DNA of 6,963 nucleotides from an uncultured Oscillospiraceae bacterium (GCA_900547385.1 URGQ01000062.1:1-6963); one strand, 5' to 3'. Shown: positions 1 to 5,710, numbered from the stretch's first letter. Numbers and translations are program-made. The notes: generated by a model not told the origin, from the letters alone.

Positions 1-62
1 GCAGCGGGCGCAGCCCGCTGAAACCGTCCGGAGGACGGTTTGGCCTGCGGCCCGGATCCGGG
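1..62 (+). repeat. Partial GC-rich multi-hairpin element cut by the window start
   Basis: Two perfect hairpins are directly adjacent: an 8-bp stem (2-9 with 13-20) with loop GCA, and a 9-bp stem (21-29 with 33-41) with loop GGA. They are followed by GGCCTGCGGCCCG (42-54) and a 12-nt perfect palindrome CCCGGATCCGGG (51-62). The reverse complement of 42-54 forms the last 13 bases of the window. By analogy with the complete elements at 1461-1550 and 4381-4491, bases 42-54 would be the 3' arm of an outer stem whose 5' arm lies upstream of the window. The pairing is seen directly; family membership is inferred from the shared design (C-GNA-G triloops, tight packing). Confidence 0.65.
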
Positions 63-76
63 ATTTTGCAGGGGCC

Positions 77-112
77 AAAAAAGAAAAGCCCACCCGGCAA
101 AAGCGGGCGGGG
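77..112 (-). terminator. Intrinsic terminator of the kinase/zinc-ribbon operon
   Basis: Read on the minus strand, GCCCGC (108-103) pairs with GTGGGC (93-88), with one G-T wobble. It is followed by a T-rich run (87-77, CTTTTCTTTTTTGG context). It starts 9 nt after the TAA stop of the zinc-ribbon gene, as expected for a rho-independent terminator. Confidence 0.7.
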
Positions 113-116
113 CAGA

Positions 117-362
117 TTATTTTTTGGTCAGGGAGCGGCCGCAGTGGGGGCAGGTATCGCCGCGCTCCCGGCCCAGGTGCCGGCCGCAGTGGGGGCAGCG
201 CAGCACCGCAAAGTGGAAGGCTGTGGCGGCAAGTCCCAGCAGGATCACCGCGCAGCCGAGGAAGAAGTTATTGGACAGGGTGAACAGCACGGCGCACACC
301 AGCATGGTGATGACCAGGCCATCGAACAGGCGGCGGGCGGCGGCAAGGGACATTCTCTTCAT
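117..362 (-). CDS. Small two-helix membrane protein with C-terminal zinc ribbon
   Basis: This is an 81-residue protein of unknown function. Two hydrophobic helices (about residues 13-30 and 33-54) are joined by a very short SNN turn. They are followed by a soluble tail with two CPHCG knuckles (56-60 and 71-75) separated by ten residues, the pattern of a rubredoxin-like zinc ribbon with four zinc-binding cysteines. The basic N-terminus (MKRM, RR) and basic tail suggest both ends face the cytoplasm. I chose the ATG at 362-360 because GGAGGAG lies 8 nt upstream; a TTG start six codons earlier would place that ribosome site inside the gene. The ATG overlaps the TGA of the upstream kinase gene as ATGA, so the two are probably translationally coupled. 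Similar small membrane zinc ribbons are common in Clostridia and mostly uncharacterised. The call as a real gene is firm; the function is not known. Confidence 0.85.
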   Translation of the reverse strand: MKRMSLAAARRLFDGLVITMLVCAVLFTLSNNFFLGCAVILLGLAATAFHFAVLRCPHCGRHLGRERGDTCPHCGRSLTKK

Positions 363-1288
363 GGGCGCATCTCCTCCCAAAAATCCGGCAGCGAGGGGCA
401 GCAGGCCTCATCGCTTTGGATGGTGAGGGCGGCGAGACGGGTGCCTGCGGCCACGGCCCGGCCCAGGGAAAGCCCGCGGGTGAGCCCCGAGACAACACCG
501 GAGAAGAAGGCATCCCCGGCGCCGGTGGAATCCACCATCTCCACCCGGTGGGCGGGGCAGTGCCCGGCATCGCCGGTGATGCTATCGTAGTAGACGCTGC
601 CCGCGGAGCCGAGGGTGACCACCATGCTGCGCAGGCCCATGCCACGGCCATATTGCAGGATGGTCTCTACGGCGGCTTCGGGATCGGCACGGGAAACGGG
701 GTGGTGCAGCAGCCGTTCGGCCTCGATATCATTGCAGATGAAGCAGCGGGTATGGCGCAGCAGGTCGGGGCGGCGCAGGACGACGCTCATATTGGCGGAG
801 ATGCAGTAGAGATCCTTCCGATACTTTTGGCACAGTGCTACGATCCATTCGCTAAGTTCTTCGCCCATATCCATCTCCAAGCAGACGCTATCCGCCCCGG
901 AGACAATCTCCTCGCCCCTTTCCTGGAGGTAGCGGGCCAGCGGCTCGGTTTCCGGCATCTGGCTGGTGCTGCCGGCCAGGTCGCCCTTTTCATCCATCAC
1001 GGCCAGCCACAGGCCAACGCCGTTCTGCGGGACGCGGATGCTGTACCGCAGGTCGATCTTTTGCGCTTCCAGCCGCTCCATCGCCTCCCGGCTCATGGGG
1101 GTGGTATCCCCCAGGGTGACGAAGGTGACCGGGCTGCCGATGCGGGCCATGTCCTCGGCTACATTGCGGGCCACACCGCCGTGGACAAAGCGGATGCTGC
1201 CCAAATTGGTGCCGGTGGCGTGGTACTCCCCGAACGGGAAGCCCTTGATATCGACAAAGATGACGCCCATAACGACGGTGCCTGGCAT
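359..1288 (-). CDS. PfkB/ribokinase-family carbohydrate (or nucleoside) kinase
   Basis: This 309-residue protein is of normal length for the ribokinase/PfkB family, which transfers the ATP gamma-phosphate to a hydroxyl of a sugar or nucleoside in the cytoplasm. Signature 1 is visible as HGGVARNVAEDMARIG (36-51). The substrate-side N-terminal strand GVIFVDIKG (8-16) carries the usual Asp13. NDIEAE (186-191) matches the family's N-x-x-E metal/phosphate motif, and TLGSAG (225-230) and DSTGAGDAFFSG (253-264) form the ATP and anion-hole region with catalytic base Asp259. The substrate cannot be read from the sequence. The GGVARN form and compact lid resemble pseudouridine/nucleoside kinases as well as sugar kinases, but no glycosidase or transporter neighbour settles it. 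The ATG at 1288 is preceded by AAGGAGG with 9 nt spacing, so the longer proline/arginine-rich N-terminal extension is rejected. It is first in a two-gene operon, overlapping the zinc-ribbon gene by 4 nt. Confidence 0.93.
   Translation of the reverse strand: MPGTVVMGVIFVDIKGFPFGEYHATGTNLGSIRFVHGGVARNVAEDMARIGSPVTFVTLGDTTPMSREAMERLEAQKIDLRYSIRVPQNGVGLWLAVMDEKGDLAGSTSQMPETEPLARYLQERGEEIVSGADSVCLEMDMGEELSEWIVALCQKYRKDLYCISANMSVVLRRPDLLRHTRCFICNDIEAERLLHHPVSRADPEAAVETILQYGRGMGLRSMVVTLGSAGSVYYDSITGDAGHCPAHRVEMVDSTGAGDAFFSGVVSGLTRGLSLGRAVAAGTRLAALTIQSDEACCPSLPDFWEEMRP
371..377 (-). promoter_or_regulatory. Ribosome binding site that fixes the zinc-ribbon start
   Basis: GGAGGAG on the minus strand, 8 nt before ATG 362-360. 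It lies inside the last codons of the kinase gene and argues against the in-frame TTG at 380. Confidence 0.75.
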
Positions 1289-1297
1289 AGCGGTATT

Positions 1298-1304
1298 CCT
1301 CCTT
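1298..1304 (-). promoter_or_regulatory. Ribosome binding site that fixes the kinase start
   Basis: Perfect AAGGAGG on the minus strand, 9 nt from ATG 1288-1286. It is the only good ribosome site in the region and rules out the upstream in-frame start at 1366. Confidence 0.85.
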
Positions 1305-1460
1305 GGCAGGTGGTGGGGTGGATGGAGAGGCGGCGGGACGCGGGAAGGTGCACGGTCAGGCGGCACCCCGCAGGAGTCAGCGCCCAGATGGTTTCCCTAA
1401 AGGATGAGCTGGTGGGGGTGTGAAGGGTGTGGAATGCAGGAATGGGTGCGGCCAAGTGGG

Positions 1461-1550
1461 CGCCCCGCAGGGGCGGCGGCGCAGCCGCCGTAACGGGCCC
1501 GAAGGGCCCGTACTCCCGCCCCCGGCAGGGGGCGGGAGCCCTGCGGGGCG
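1461..1550 (+). repeat. Cloverleaf-like GC-rich hairpin element A
   Basis: A perfect 12-bp outer stem (1461-1472 with 1539-1550), extendable outward by four pairs including two G-T wobbles, encloses three perfect hairpins. These are a 7-bp stem at 1474-1490 with loop GCA, a 7-bp stem at 1494-1510 with loop GAA, and an 11-bp stem at 1513-1538 with loop GGCA. Linkers are only 1, 3, 2 and 0 nt, so nearly every base is paired in a four-way junction. CCGGCCTGCGGC follows directly (1552-1563), echoing the motif at 42-51. It is not a tRNA, having neither T-arm nor anticodon-arm consensus. All pairing was read directly from the sequence. The role is unknown. Confidence 0.8.
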
Positions 1551-1604
1551 TCCGGCCTGCGGCGGGCAGGGACCGATGGAGGACACTGCCCTATACTGTG
1601 GGAT

Positions 1605-1633
1605 ATTGTAGCACATTTTGCGGGGAAAAGGAA
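1605..1633 (-). promoter_or_regulatory. Possible promoter for the kinase operon
   Basis: On the minus strand an extended -10, TGC-TACAAT (1613-1605), sits 17 nt from a weak -35, TTCCTT (1633-1628). If used, it gives a leader of about 310 nt that includes hairpin element A. The -10 is good, but the -35 is poor. Confidence 0.35.
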
Positions 1634-1695
1634 AGCCCCGCGGATGGAAAACAGAAGAAAAATGTGCGATTTTGCCGGTGGGGCGAGCGGATGGG

Positions 1696-1724
1696 TTTTC
1701 TTTTGGGCGGGGATATGATAAAAT
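1696..1724 (+). promoter_or_regulatory. Possible promoter for the phosphatase operon
   Basis: An extended -10, TGA-TAAAAT (1716-1724), lies 17 nt after a weak -35, TTTTCT (1696-1701). It is in an AT-rich stretch about 36 nt before the GTG start, where a promoter is expected. An overlapping TATGAT (1714-1719) is an alternative -10. Confidence 0.45.
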
Positions 1725-1760
1725 AATAGCCATTGTAAAGCCTAAAAGGAGGAAGGACCG

Positions 1761-2216
1761 GTGCGAAGCGTATTGATGGTGTGCCACGGCAATATCTGCC
1801 GCAGCCCGATGGCGGCCACCCTGATGCGGGTGATGGCCGAAGCGGCCGGCTGGGACGATGCCCTGTGGGTGGATAGCTGCGGGGTCAGTGACGAGGAGGA
1901 AGGCAACCCGATGGACCGGCGGGCGGTGGCGATGCTGCTTTCCCATGGCATTCGGCCGGCCCCGCATGAGGCCAGGCGATTTTCCCGCGGCGACTATGCC
2001 ATGTACGATGATATCCTGTGCATGGAGGAGCGCAACCGGCGGGGGCTGCTGCGGCTGCTGGGCGGCGACCCGGAGGGAAAGCTGCGGCTGCTGCTGGACT
2101 ACACCGATGACCCCCATGATATAGAGGACCCGTGGTACAGCGGGGACTTTGAGAAGGCGTACCGGGAAATACGGGAAGGCTGCACCGGCTATCTGAAGCA
2201 ATTTAGAGTAAAGTAA
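1761..2216 (+). CDS. Low-molecular-weight protein tyrosine phosphatase
   Basis: This 151-residue cytoplasmic enzyme has the family's usual length and hydrolyses phosphotyrosine (in some Firmicutes members phosphoarginine). The N-terminal P-loop is complete: VCHGNICRSP (7-16) contains the C-x5-R signature with nucleophile Cys8 and Arg14, followed by Ser15. The general acid is most likely Asp123 in IEDPWY (121-126), matching the conserved D-P-Y/W motif near the C-terminus. Residue 12 is Ile between Asn11 and Cys13; in arginine phosphatases of the YwlE type a Thr next to Asn helps choose the substrate, so phosphotyrosine is the simpler guess. The start is GTG 1761, with AAGGAGG 8 nt upstream. 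A 14-nt gap to the next gene implies an operon. No tyrosine kinase or capsule gene is in the window, so the physiological target is unknown. Confidence 0.93.
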   Translation: MRSVLMVCHGNICRSPMAATLMRVMAEAAGWDDALWVDSCGVSDEEEGNPMDRRAVAMLLSHGIRPAPHEARRFSRGDYAMYDDILCMEERNRRGLLRLLGGDPEGKLRLLLDYTDDPHDIEDPWYSGDFEKAYREIREGCTGYLKQFRVK

Positions 2217-2230
2217 AAGGAGAACCCCCA

Positions 2231-2890
2231 ATGATGAAAATGAGCAAGAGAATTTTGGCGGTGCTGCTGGCGCTGCTTTTGCCGCTGCTGCTGGCGGTGC
2301 CGGCACTGGCGCTGGATAGCTATGAACTATTTGCCCGGTGGGAACAGGATGGCTACCCCGAGGATGTGACTGGTGTTTTTTATAATACCGAGACCAAGTG
2401 TCTGGCGGTGGTGCTGACCGAGAACACCGAGGCCCGGCAGAAAGAGCTGCGGGATACCCTGACCGATGGGGAAACGCTGACCTTCTTTGCCGGGGAGTAC
2501 AGCCATGCTCAGCTGGCGGAGTGCGCGGCGGCCATTACCAAGGATATGGAAGAAAACGGGCTGGCCGGGACGGTGAGCATCGGCTGGGGAGCGAACGGCG
2601 GCTACGGCCCGGAGGGGAAGGATTTCCGGGTGGTGATAAAGACTGAAACGGCGGAGGTGGCTGCCCTGACTGAGCGCTATGCCGAGTATGGCAGCATGGT
2701 GGCGGTGGAGGAGAATACCGAGCCGGTGGTGCCGGATGCACCCGTGGAGCCTGAAAAGCAGGGGCTTTCCGACTGGGGGATCATTGGGATCGCGGCAATC
2801 GTGGCGGTGATGCTTATCATTGTTATCACCGTGGCGGGCAACAAAAAGCGCGCCAGGAAGAACGGGGAGCATGGAAACATCCAGCTGTAA
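2231..2890 (+). CDS. Secreted protein anchored by a C-terminal transmembrane helix, unknown function
   Basis: I do not recognise this 219-residue protein. A Sec signal peptide is clear: basic MMKMSKR, a long Leu/Ala core (8-22) and a probable cleavage after ALA (25-27), leaving LDSYELF. Residues 28-160 form one mixed alpha/beta extracellular domain with glycine-rich GWGANGGYG (118-126). A short Pro/Glu-rich linker (about 160-178) leads to a single transmembrane helix (182-203) and a basic KKRARK stop-transfer tail. The predicted topology is outside-domain, one helix, short cytoplasmic tail. There is no LPXTG motif. The layout recalls Firmicutes TPM-type surface proteins, but I cannot see a TPM signature. 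The first ATG (2231) has AAGGAG 8 nt upstream. It follows the phosphatase by 14 nt and ends just before a strong terminator. Confidence 0.85.
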   Translation: MMKMSKRILAVLLALLLPLLLAVPALALDSYELFARWEQDGYPEDVTGVFYNTETKCLAVVLTENTEARQKELRDTLTDGETLTFFAGEYSHAQLAECAAAITKDMEENGLAGTVSIGWGANGGYGPEGKDFRVVIKTETAEVAALTERYAEYGSMVAVEENTEPVVPDAPVEPEKQGLSDWGIIGIAAIVAVMLIIVITVAGNKKRARKNGEHGNIQL

Positions 2891-2907
2891 GGATGTGCGG
2901 AAAACGA

Positions 2908-2948
2908 AAAAAGACGGCTTTGCCCGGGGGCAGAGCCGTCTTTCTTTA
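2908..2948. terminator. Bidirectional intrinsic terminator
   Basis: AAAGACGGCT (2910-2919) pairs perfectly with AGCCGTCTTT (2934-2943), and an inner TGCCC/GGGCA stem continues the hairpin. On the plus strand the tail is TTTCTTTATTT, ending the phosphatase operon. On the minus strand the run is TTTTTTCG, positioned to stop transcripts coming from the methyltransferase side. Confidence 0.88.
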
Positions 2949-3027
2949 TTTGGGGATTGGAGCGGGGGAGAGGCGCCCGGAAATTCGCAGCGGCGGGTAA
3001 CAGGCTCCTCAAATTTTTCCACGCCGT

Positions 3028-3150
3028 TTATACCGCCGCAGCGGGTGCGCCCCCCGCAAGAACGCATGGGCGGGTGATGACATTTTTGATGCGGACGATC
3101 TGCCGGATAGGTTCATTTGGATAGATGCCGGCGGGGCTTGGGCCTGTCAT
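3028..3150 (-). CDS. Possible 40-codon small ORF downstream of the methyltransferase
   Basis: This short ORF starts at ATG 3150-3148, with an AAAGGGAG ribosome-like site 9 nt upstream, and ends with TAA. It lies 34 nt after the stop of the methyltransferase gene on the same strand. The product begins MTGPSPAGIYPNEPIRQIV and has a mildly amphipathic middle (IRQIVRIKNVIT) and an Ala/Gly-rich end. There is no signal peptide, helix or motif that I recognise. It may equally be chance; spacing and ribosome site are the only arguments for it. The rest of the 2949-3184 gap holds nothing else I can identify. Confidence 0.25.
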   Translation of the reverse strand: MTGPSPAGIYPNEPIRQIVRIKNVITRPCVLAGGAPAAAV

Positions 3151-3184
3151 AGAGGCAGTCTCCCTTTGGGAAAGTGAGAGAGGC

Positions 3185-4339
3185 TTACCGTGTGCTTCGC
3201 CGCTCCAGCACGGCGATATTTTCGATGTGCTCGGTGTGAGGAAACATATCCACCGGCTGGAGGAGGGTGACACGGTAGCCGCCCTTTTGCAGCAGGGCCA
3301 GGTCGCGGGCTTGGGTTTCCGGGCAGCAGCTGATGTAGACGATGCGGCGGGGGGCCATTTTTACCGCGGCGGAGAGGAATTCCGGGGTGCTGCCGCTGCG
3401 GGGCGGGTCCATCAGCAGGATATCAATGGAGAGCTTTTCCGCGGCGGCCGCCTGCATCCATTCGGTGGCATCCGCCGCCACAAAGCGGATGTTTTCCACC
3501 CCGTTTTCCTTGGCGTTGCGGATGGCATCCCGGACGGCGGCGGGATTCTGTTCCACTCCGATGACCTCCCGGGCGTCCGCGGCGGCGATCATCCCAATGG
3601 TGCCGATGCCGCAGTAGGCATCCAGCACCCGCTCCTTGCCGGTCAGCCCGGCGGCTTCTATCGCGCGGCGGTACAGCACCTCGGTCTGGGTGGGGTTGAT
3701 CTGGTAAAAGGACCGGGGCGAGATGCGGAAGCTCATGCCGCACAGGGTATCCCGGATGAAGCCGGGCCCGTAGAGTGTCTGTTCCCGGTCACCCAGCAGC
3801 ACGCTGGTGCGGCGGTTATTCACATTCTGCACGATGGTGGTGATCTCCGGGTGTTCCTTTAGAAGTGCCTTGATGAAATTCTGCCGGGAGGGGAACACCG
3901 GGCTGGCGGTCACCAGCACCACCATGACCTCCCCGGTGTGGATGCCGCGGCGCACCAATACATGGCGCAGGAAGCCGGTGCGGGCGTCCTCATCGTAGGG
4001 GGCGAGGCGGAAGGAAGGCAGCAGCTTTTTGATGGTGACGATGATGGCGGTGGCGTTTTTATCCTCGTTTAGGCAGCTGTTGATATCGACGATGCGGTGG
4101 CTGCGGGGCTCGTAGGTGCCGGCAATGACCTTCCGGGAACGATCCAGCCCGAAGGCGGCTTCCACCTTATTGCGGTAGTAGCAGGGGTTTGCAGCCCCCA
4201 GGATGGGCAGGAGTTTCCCAAAGCGGGAGAGGTGCCGGCGGGCAAGCTCCTGCTTGTGAGCCAATTCCTCCTCGTAGCTCATGGCAAGCAGCTGGCAGCC
4301 GCCGCAGCGCCGGGAATAGGGGCAGGTGAGTGATGACAT
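3185..4339 (-). CDS. rlmD: 23S rRNA (uracil-C5)-methyltransferase, RumA/RlmD family, without TRAM domain
   Basis: This 384-residue enzyme uses S-adenosylmethionine to methylate uracil C5 in RNA. The 4Fe-4S ligands typical of RumA are present: Cys6, Cys12 and Cys15 (C-x5-CGGC) and Cys89 (NSCLNED). The Rossmann part has motif I VLDAYCGIGTIG (238-249), an acidic GVEQ (261-264) for the SAM ribose, and DPPR (311-314). The nucleophile is Cys338 in ISCCPETQARD, matching the family's S-C-N-P motif with Cys in place of Asn. HTEHIE (368-373) supplies the likely base Glu373. FYQINPTQTE (211-220) is the usual Q-x-N substrate motif. The protein begins directly at the Fe-S region, so the N-terminal TRAM RNA-binding domain of classical RumA is absent; the start is firm (AAGGAGG 8 nt before ATG 4339). 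The exact target (U1939, U747 or both) cannot be read here. It is probably co-transcribed with upstream mutY. Confidence 0.93.
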   Translation of the reverse strand: MSSLTCPYSRRCGGCQLLAMSYEEELAHKQELARRHLSRFGKLLPILGAANPCYYRNKVEAAFGLDRSRKVIAGTYEPRSHRIVDINSCLNEDKNATAIIVTIKKLLPSFRLAPYDEDARTGFLRHVLVRRGIHTGEVMVVLVTASPVFPSRQNFIKALLKEHPEITTIVQNVNNRRTSVLLGDREQTLYGPGFIRDTLCGMSFRISPRSFYQINPTQTEVLYRRAIEAAGLTGKERVLDAYCGIGTIGMIAAADAREVIGVEQNPAAVRDAIRNAKENGVENIRFVAADATEWMQAAAAEKLSIDILLMDPPRSGSTPEFLSAAVKMAPRRIVYISCCPETQARDLALLQKGGYRVTLLQPVDMFPHTEHIENIAVLERRSTR

Positions 4340-4347
4340 AGTGGGGT

Positions 4348-4354
4348 CCTCCTT
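4348..4354 (-). promoter_or_regulatory. Ribosome binding site that fixes the methyltransferase start
   Basis: Perfect AAGGAGG on the minus strand, 8 nt before ATG 4339-4337. It shows that the missing TRAM domain is real rather than a start-site error. Confidence 0.85.
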
Positions 4355-4380
4355 GGGACGGGGAAGGATGGTTGGTACGA

Positions 4381-4491
4381 GGGGTTGGCTCCGGCGGGCG
4401 GCCTGCCCGGCCCCTGGCCGGGCTGCCGGGCGCCCCGCAGGGGCGCCCGGTGCGGCGCGGAGCGCCGCGGCCGCCCGCCGTGGCCAACCCC
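4381..4491 (+). repeat. Cloverleaf-like GC-rich hairpin element B
   Basis: A 23-bp outer stem (4381-4403 with 4469-4491), with one G-T wobble and one mismatch, encloses three perfect hairpins. These are an 8-bp stem at 4405-4423 with loop CCT, an 11-bp stem at 4426-4450 with loop GCA, and a 7-bp stem at 4452-4468 with loop GGA. Linkers are 1, 2, 1 and 0 nt, giving a compact four-way junction as in element A, but with mostly different stem sequences. CCTGCGG follows at 4491-4497. It lies between mutY and the methyltransferase, inside what appears to be one operon. The pairings are seen directly; the function is unknown. Confidence 0.8.
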
Positions 4492-4511
4492 CTGCGGAAA
4501 TTTGGCGGGGG

Positions 4512-4527
4512 CGCTGCCGCGGCAGCG
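4512..4527. repeat. 16-nt perfect palindrome just after mutY
   Basis: CGCTGCCGCGGCAGCG is self-complementary over 16 bases and begins two bases past the mutY stop codon (4532-4530, minus strand). It could form a short hairpin in the mutY transcript, but no T-run follows, so it is not a convincing terminator. It may instead protect the message end or belong with element B. Confidence 0.6.
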
Positions 4528-4529
4528 GG

Positions 4530-5570
4530 TCACCGCAGGGTCTTTAAGTAGGCAGCATAGGCCGAGGGAATGGGATAGCTTGCGAAAAGCTCCGCCACGG
4601 GGATGGAAACGCACCCGCCCCACAGCGGGGTCTCGGGCGGCAGTTCCACACGGTAGCCCTGCATCTGCCATTCAATGTGGGTAAAGATGTGGGTGGCCGG
4701 GCCCAGCGGGGTCACGGCCTCGGTGGGGACGGAGAGCAGTTCCGCGACCTCGGCGGAGGTGTGCAGGCCCGGCAGCGTGGGGAATTCCCACAGGGAGGCG
4801 AGCAGGCCGTCCGCGGGGCGCTGGGTGATCTGTACCTCTCCCGGGCGGCACAGCAGCAGTACGGTTTTTTCCTCCTTGCGGCGGCGGGGCTTTTTCTGCC
4901 GGGTGGGCAGGGTAAGCTGCGTCCCGGCGGCGCAGGACAGGCATAGATCCCGCGCCGGGCAGCTCTCGCACAGGGGGCGGCCATTGGGCAGGCAGATGAG
5001 CGCGCCCAGCTCCATCAGGGACTGGTTAAAATCCCCGACCCGGTGCTGCGGCAGCACCTCCCAGACGATTTGCCGGAATTCCTTTTTTACGGCGGTATCC
5101 TCAATGTTGCGGGCGTCGTTCATCAGGCGGGCGGCCACCCGCAGCACATTGCCGTCCACGGCGGGGACACGGATATCGAAGGCGATGGAGGCGATGGCAC
5201 CGGCGGAGTACTCTCCCAGACCGGGCAGGCGGCACAGTGCCGCGAAATCGGCGGGGAGCGCCCCGTTATGCTGTTCCATCAGCAGGGTGGCGGCTTTTTT
5301 CAGATTACGGGCGCGGCTGTAATAGCCCAGTCCCTCCCACAGCTTGAGGAGCTGCTGCTCCTCCACGGCGGCAAGGGCCGGGATATCCGGCAGGGCGGCG
5401 GTAAAGCGCTCGAAGTAGGCAATGCCGGCCTCCACCCGGGTCTGCTGCAGCATCACCTCGGAGATCCAGGTGCGGTAGGGGCTGGGCTTCTCCCGCCACG
5501 GCAGGATGCGCCGGTTTTCATCGTACCATTGTAATAGCTGCCCGGGCAGGGCAGCGGGTAATTGCGGCAT
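4530..5570 (-). CDS. mutY: A/G-specific adenine DNA glycosylase MutY
   Basis: This 346-residue base-excision repair enzyme removes adenine mispaired with 8-oxoguanine. The glycosylase core is intact: SEVMLQQTRV (37-46) holds catalytic Glu38, LWEGLGYYSRARNL (77-90) is the conserved minor-groove segment, LPGLGEYSAGAI (115-126) is the helix-hairpin-helix, and AVDGNVLRV (137-145) holds catalytic Asp139. The 4Fe-4S ligands are Cys193, Cys201, Cys204 and Cys210, with seven residues in the first interval rather than the six of E. coli MutY. A basic linker (KKPRRRKEEK, 226-235) leads to the NUDIX-like domain that recognises oxoG, with LWEFPTLPG (260-268) and FTHIEW (296-301) standing for the F-S-H region. 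The length is normal. ATG 5570 has AGGAGG 5 nt upstream, and a good promoter faces it at 5711-5739. It is first gene of a probable mutY-rlmD operon. Confidence 0.96.
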   Translation of the reverse strand: MPQLPAALPGQLLQWYDENRRILPWREKPSPYRTWISEVMLQQTRVEAGIAYFERFTAALPDIPALAAVEEQQLLKLWEGLGYYSRARNLKKAATLLMEQHNGALPADFAALCRLPGLGEYSAGAIASIAFDIRVPAVDGNVLRVAARLMNDARNIEDTAVKKEFRQIVWEVLPQHRVGDFNQSLMELGALICLPNGRPLCESCPARDLCLSCAAGTQLTLPTRQKKPRRRKEEKTVLLLCRPGEVQITQRPADGLLASLWEFPTLPGLHTSAEVAELLSVPTEAVTPLGPATHIFTHIEWQMQGYRVELPPETPLWGGCVSIPVAELFASYPIPSAYAAYLKTLR

Positions 5571-5710
5571 AGGGGCCTCCTAAATGGAAAGTAATATCAT
5601 ATTGGATAATTGCGGTTAAAAATACAGTATGTATAGTGCGGATGGGCGGGGTTCCGCAAGGGGGAGGGGAGGCCCGGCGCGGGCTTGTCCAGCTGTAATA
5701 TCTTATTCTT

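Larger units (their letters stand above)
1289..1760. other. Divergent intergenic region between kinase and phosphatase genes
   Basis: This is 472 bp with no convincing gene. Bases 1289-1460 are GC-rich leader of the kinase with no recognisable motif. Bases 1461-1550 are the cloverleaf-like element. Bases 1580-1760 become AT-rich and hold candidate promoters facing both ways. Long ORFs crossing the region antisense to known genes are proline- and arginine-rich and look like shadows of GC-rich DNA. Confidence 0.7.

Noticed and set aside
40..590. Two overlapping plus-strand ORFs at the window start
   Set aside because: They run through a hairpin element and antisense to the zinc-ribbon and kinase genes, with no ribosome site or recognisable motif.
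1289..1366. 26-residue N-terminal extension of the kinase
   Set aside because: Pro/Arg-rich and unlike the family N-terminus. A perfect AAGGAGG sits directly before the internal ATG 1288.
416..1423. 335-codon plus-strand ORF antisense to the kinase
   Set aside because: It is a shadow of the PfkB gene: same span, His/Ala/Gly-rich composition, no ribosome site, while the minus strand has all kinase motifs.
1461..1550. tRNA interpretation of the cloverleaf fold
   Set aside because: No acceptor-length stem with a T-arm GGTTCGA-like sequence, no 7-nt anticodon loop, and loops of only 3-4 nt.
1377..2306. 309-codon minus-strand ORF antisense to the phosphatase
   Set aside because: Pro/Ala/His-rich, crosses the hairpin element and the phosphatase gene, and has no ribosome site. 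The phosphatase reading is certain.
4512..4527. Terminator for mutY
   Set aside because: Good palindrome but no T-run on the transcript strand, and the next gene follows on the same strand without a visible promoter.
5600..5615. DnaA-box-like TTATCCAAT near the parS-bearing region, suggesting an origin
   Set aside because: It is a single imperfect match with no cluster and no dnaA or dnaN gene; it fits a chance AT-rich promoter sequence.
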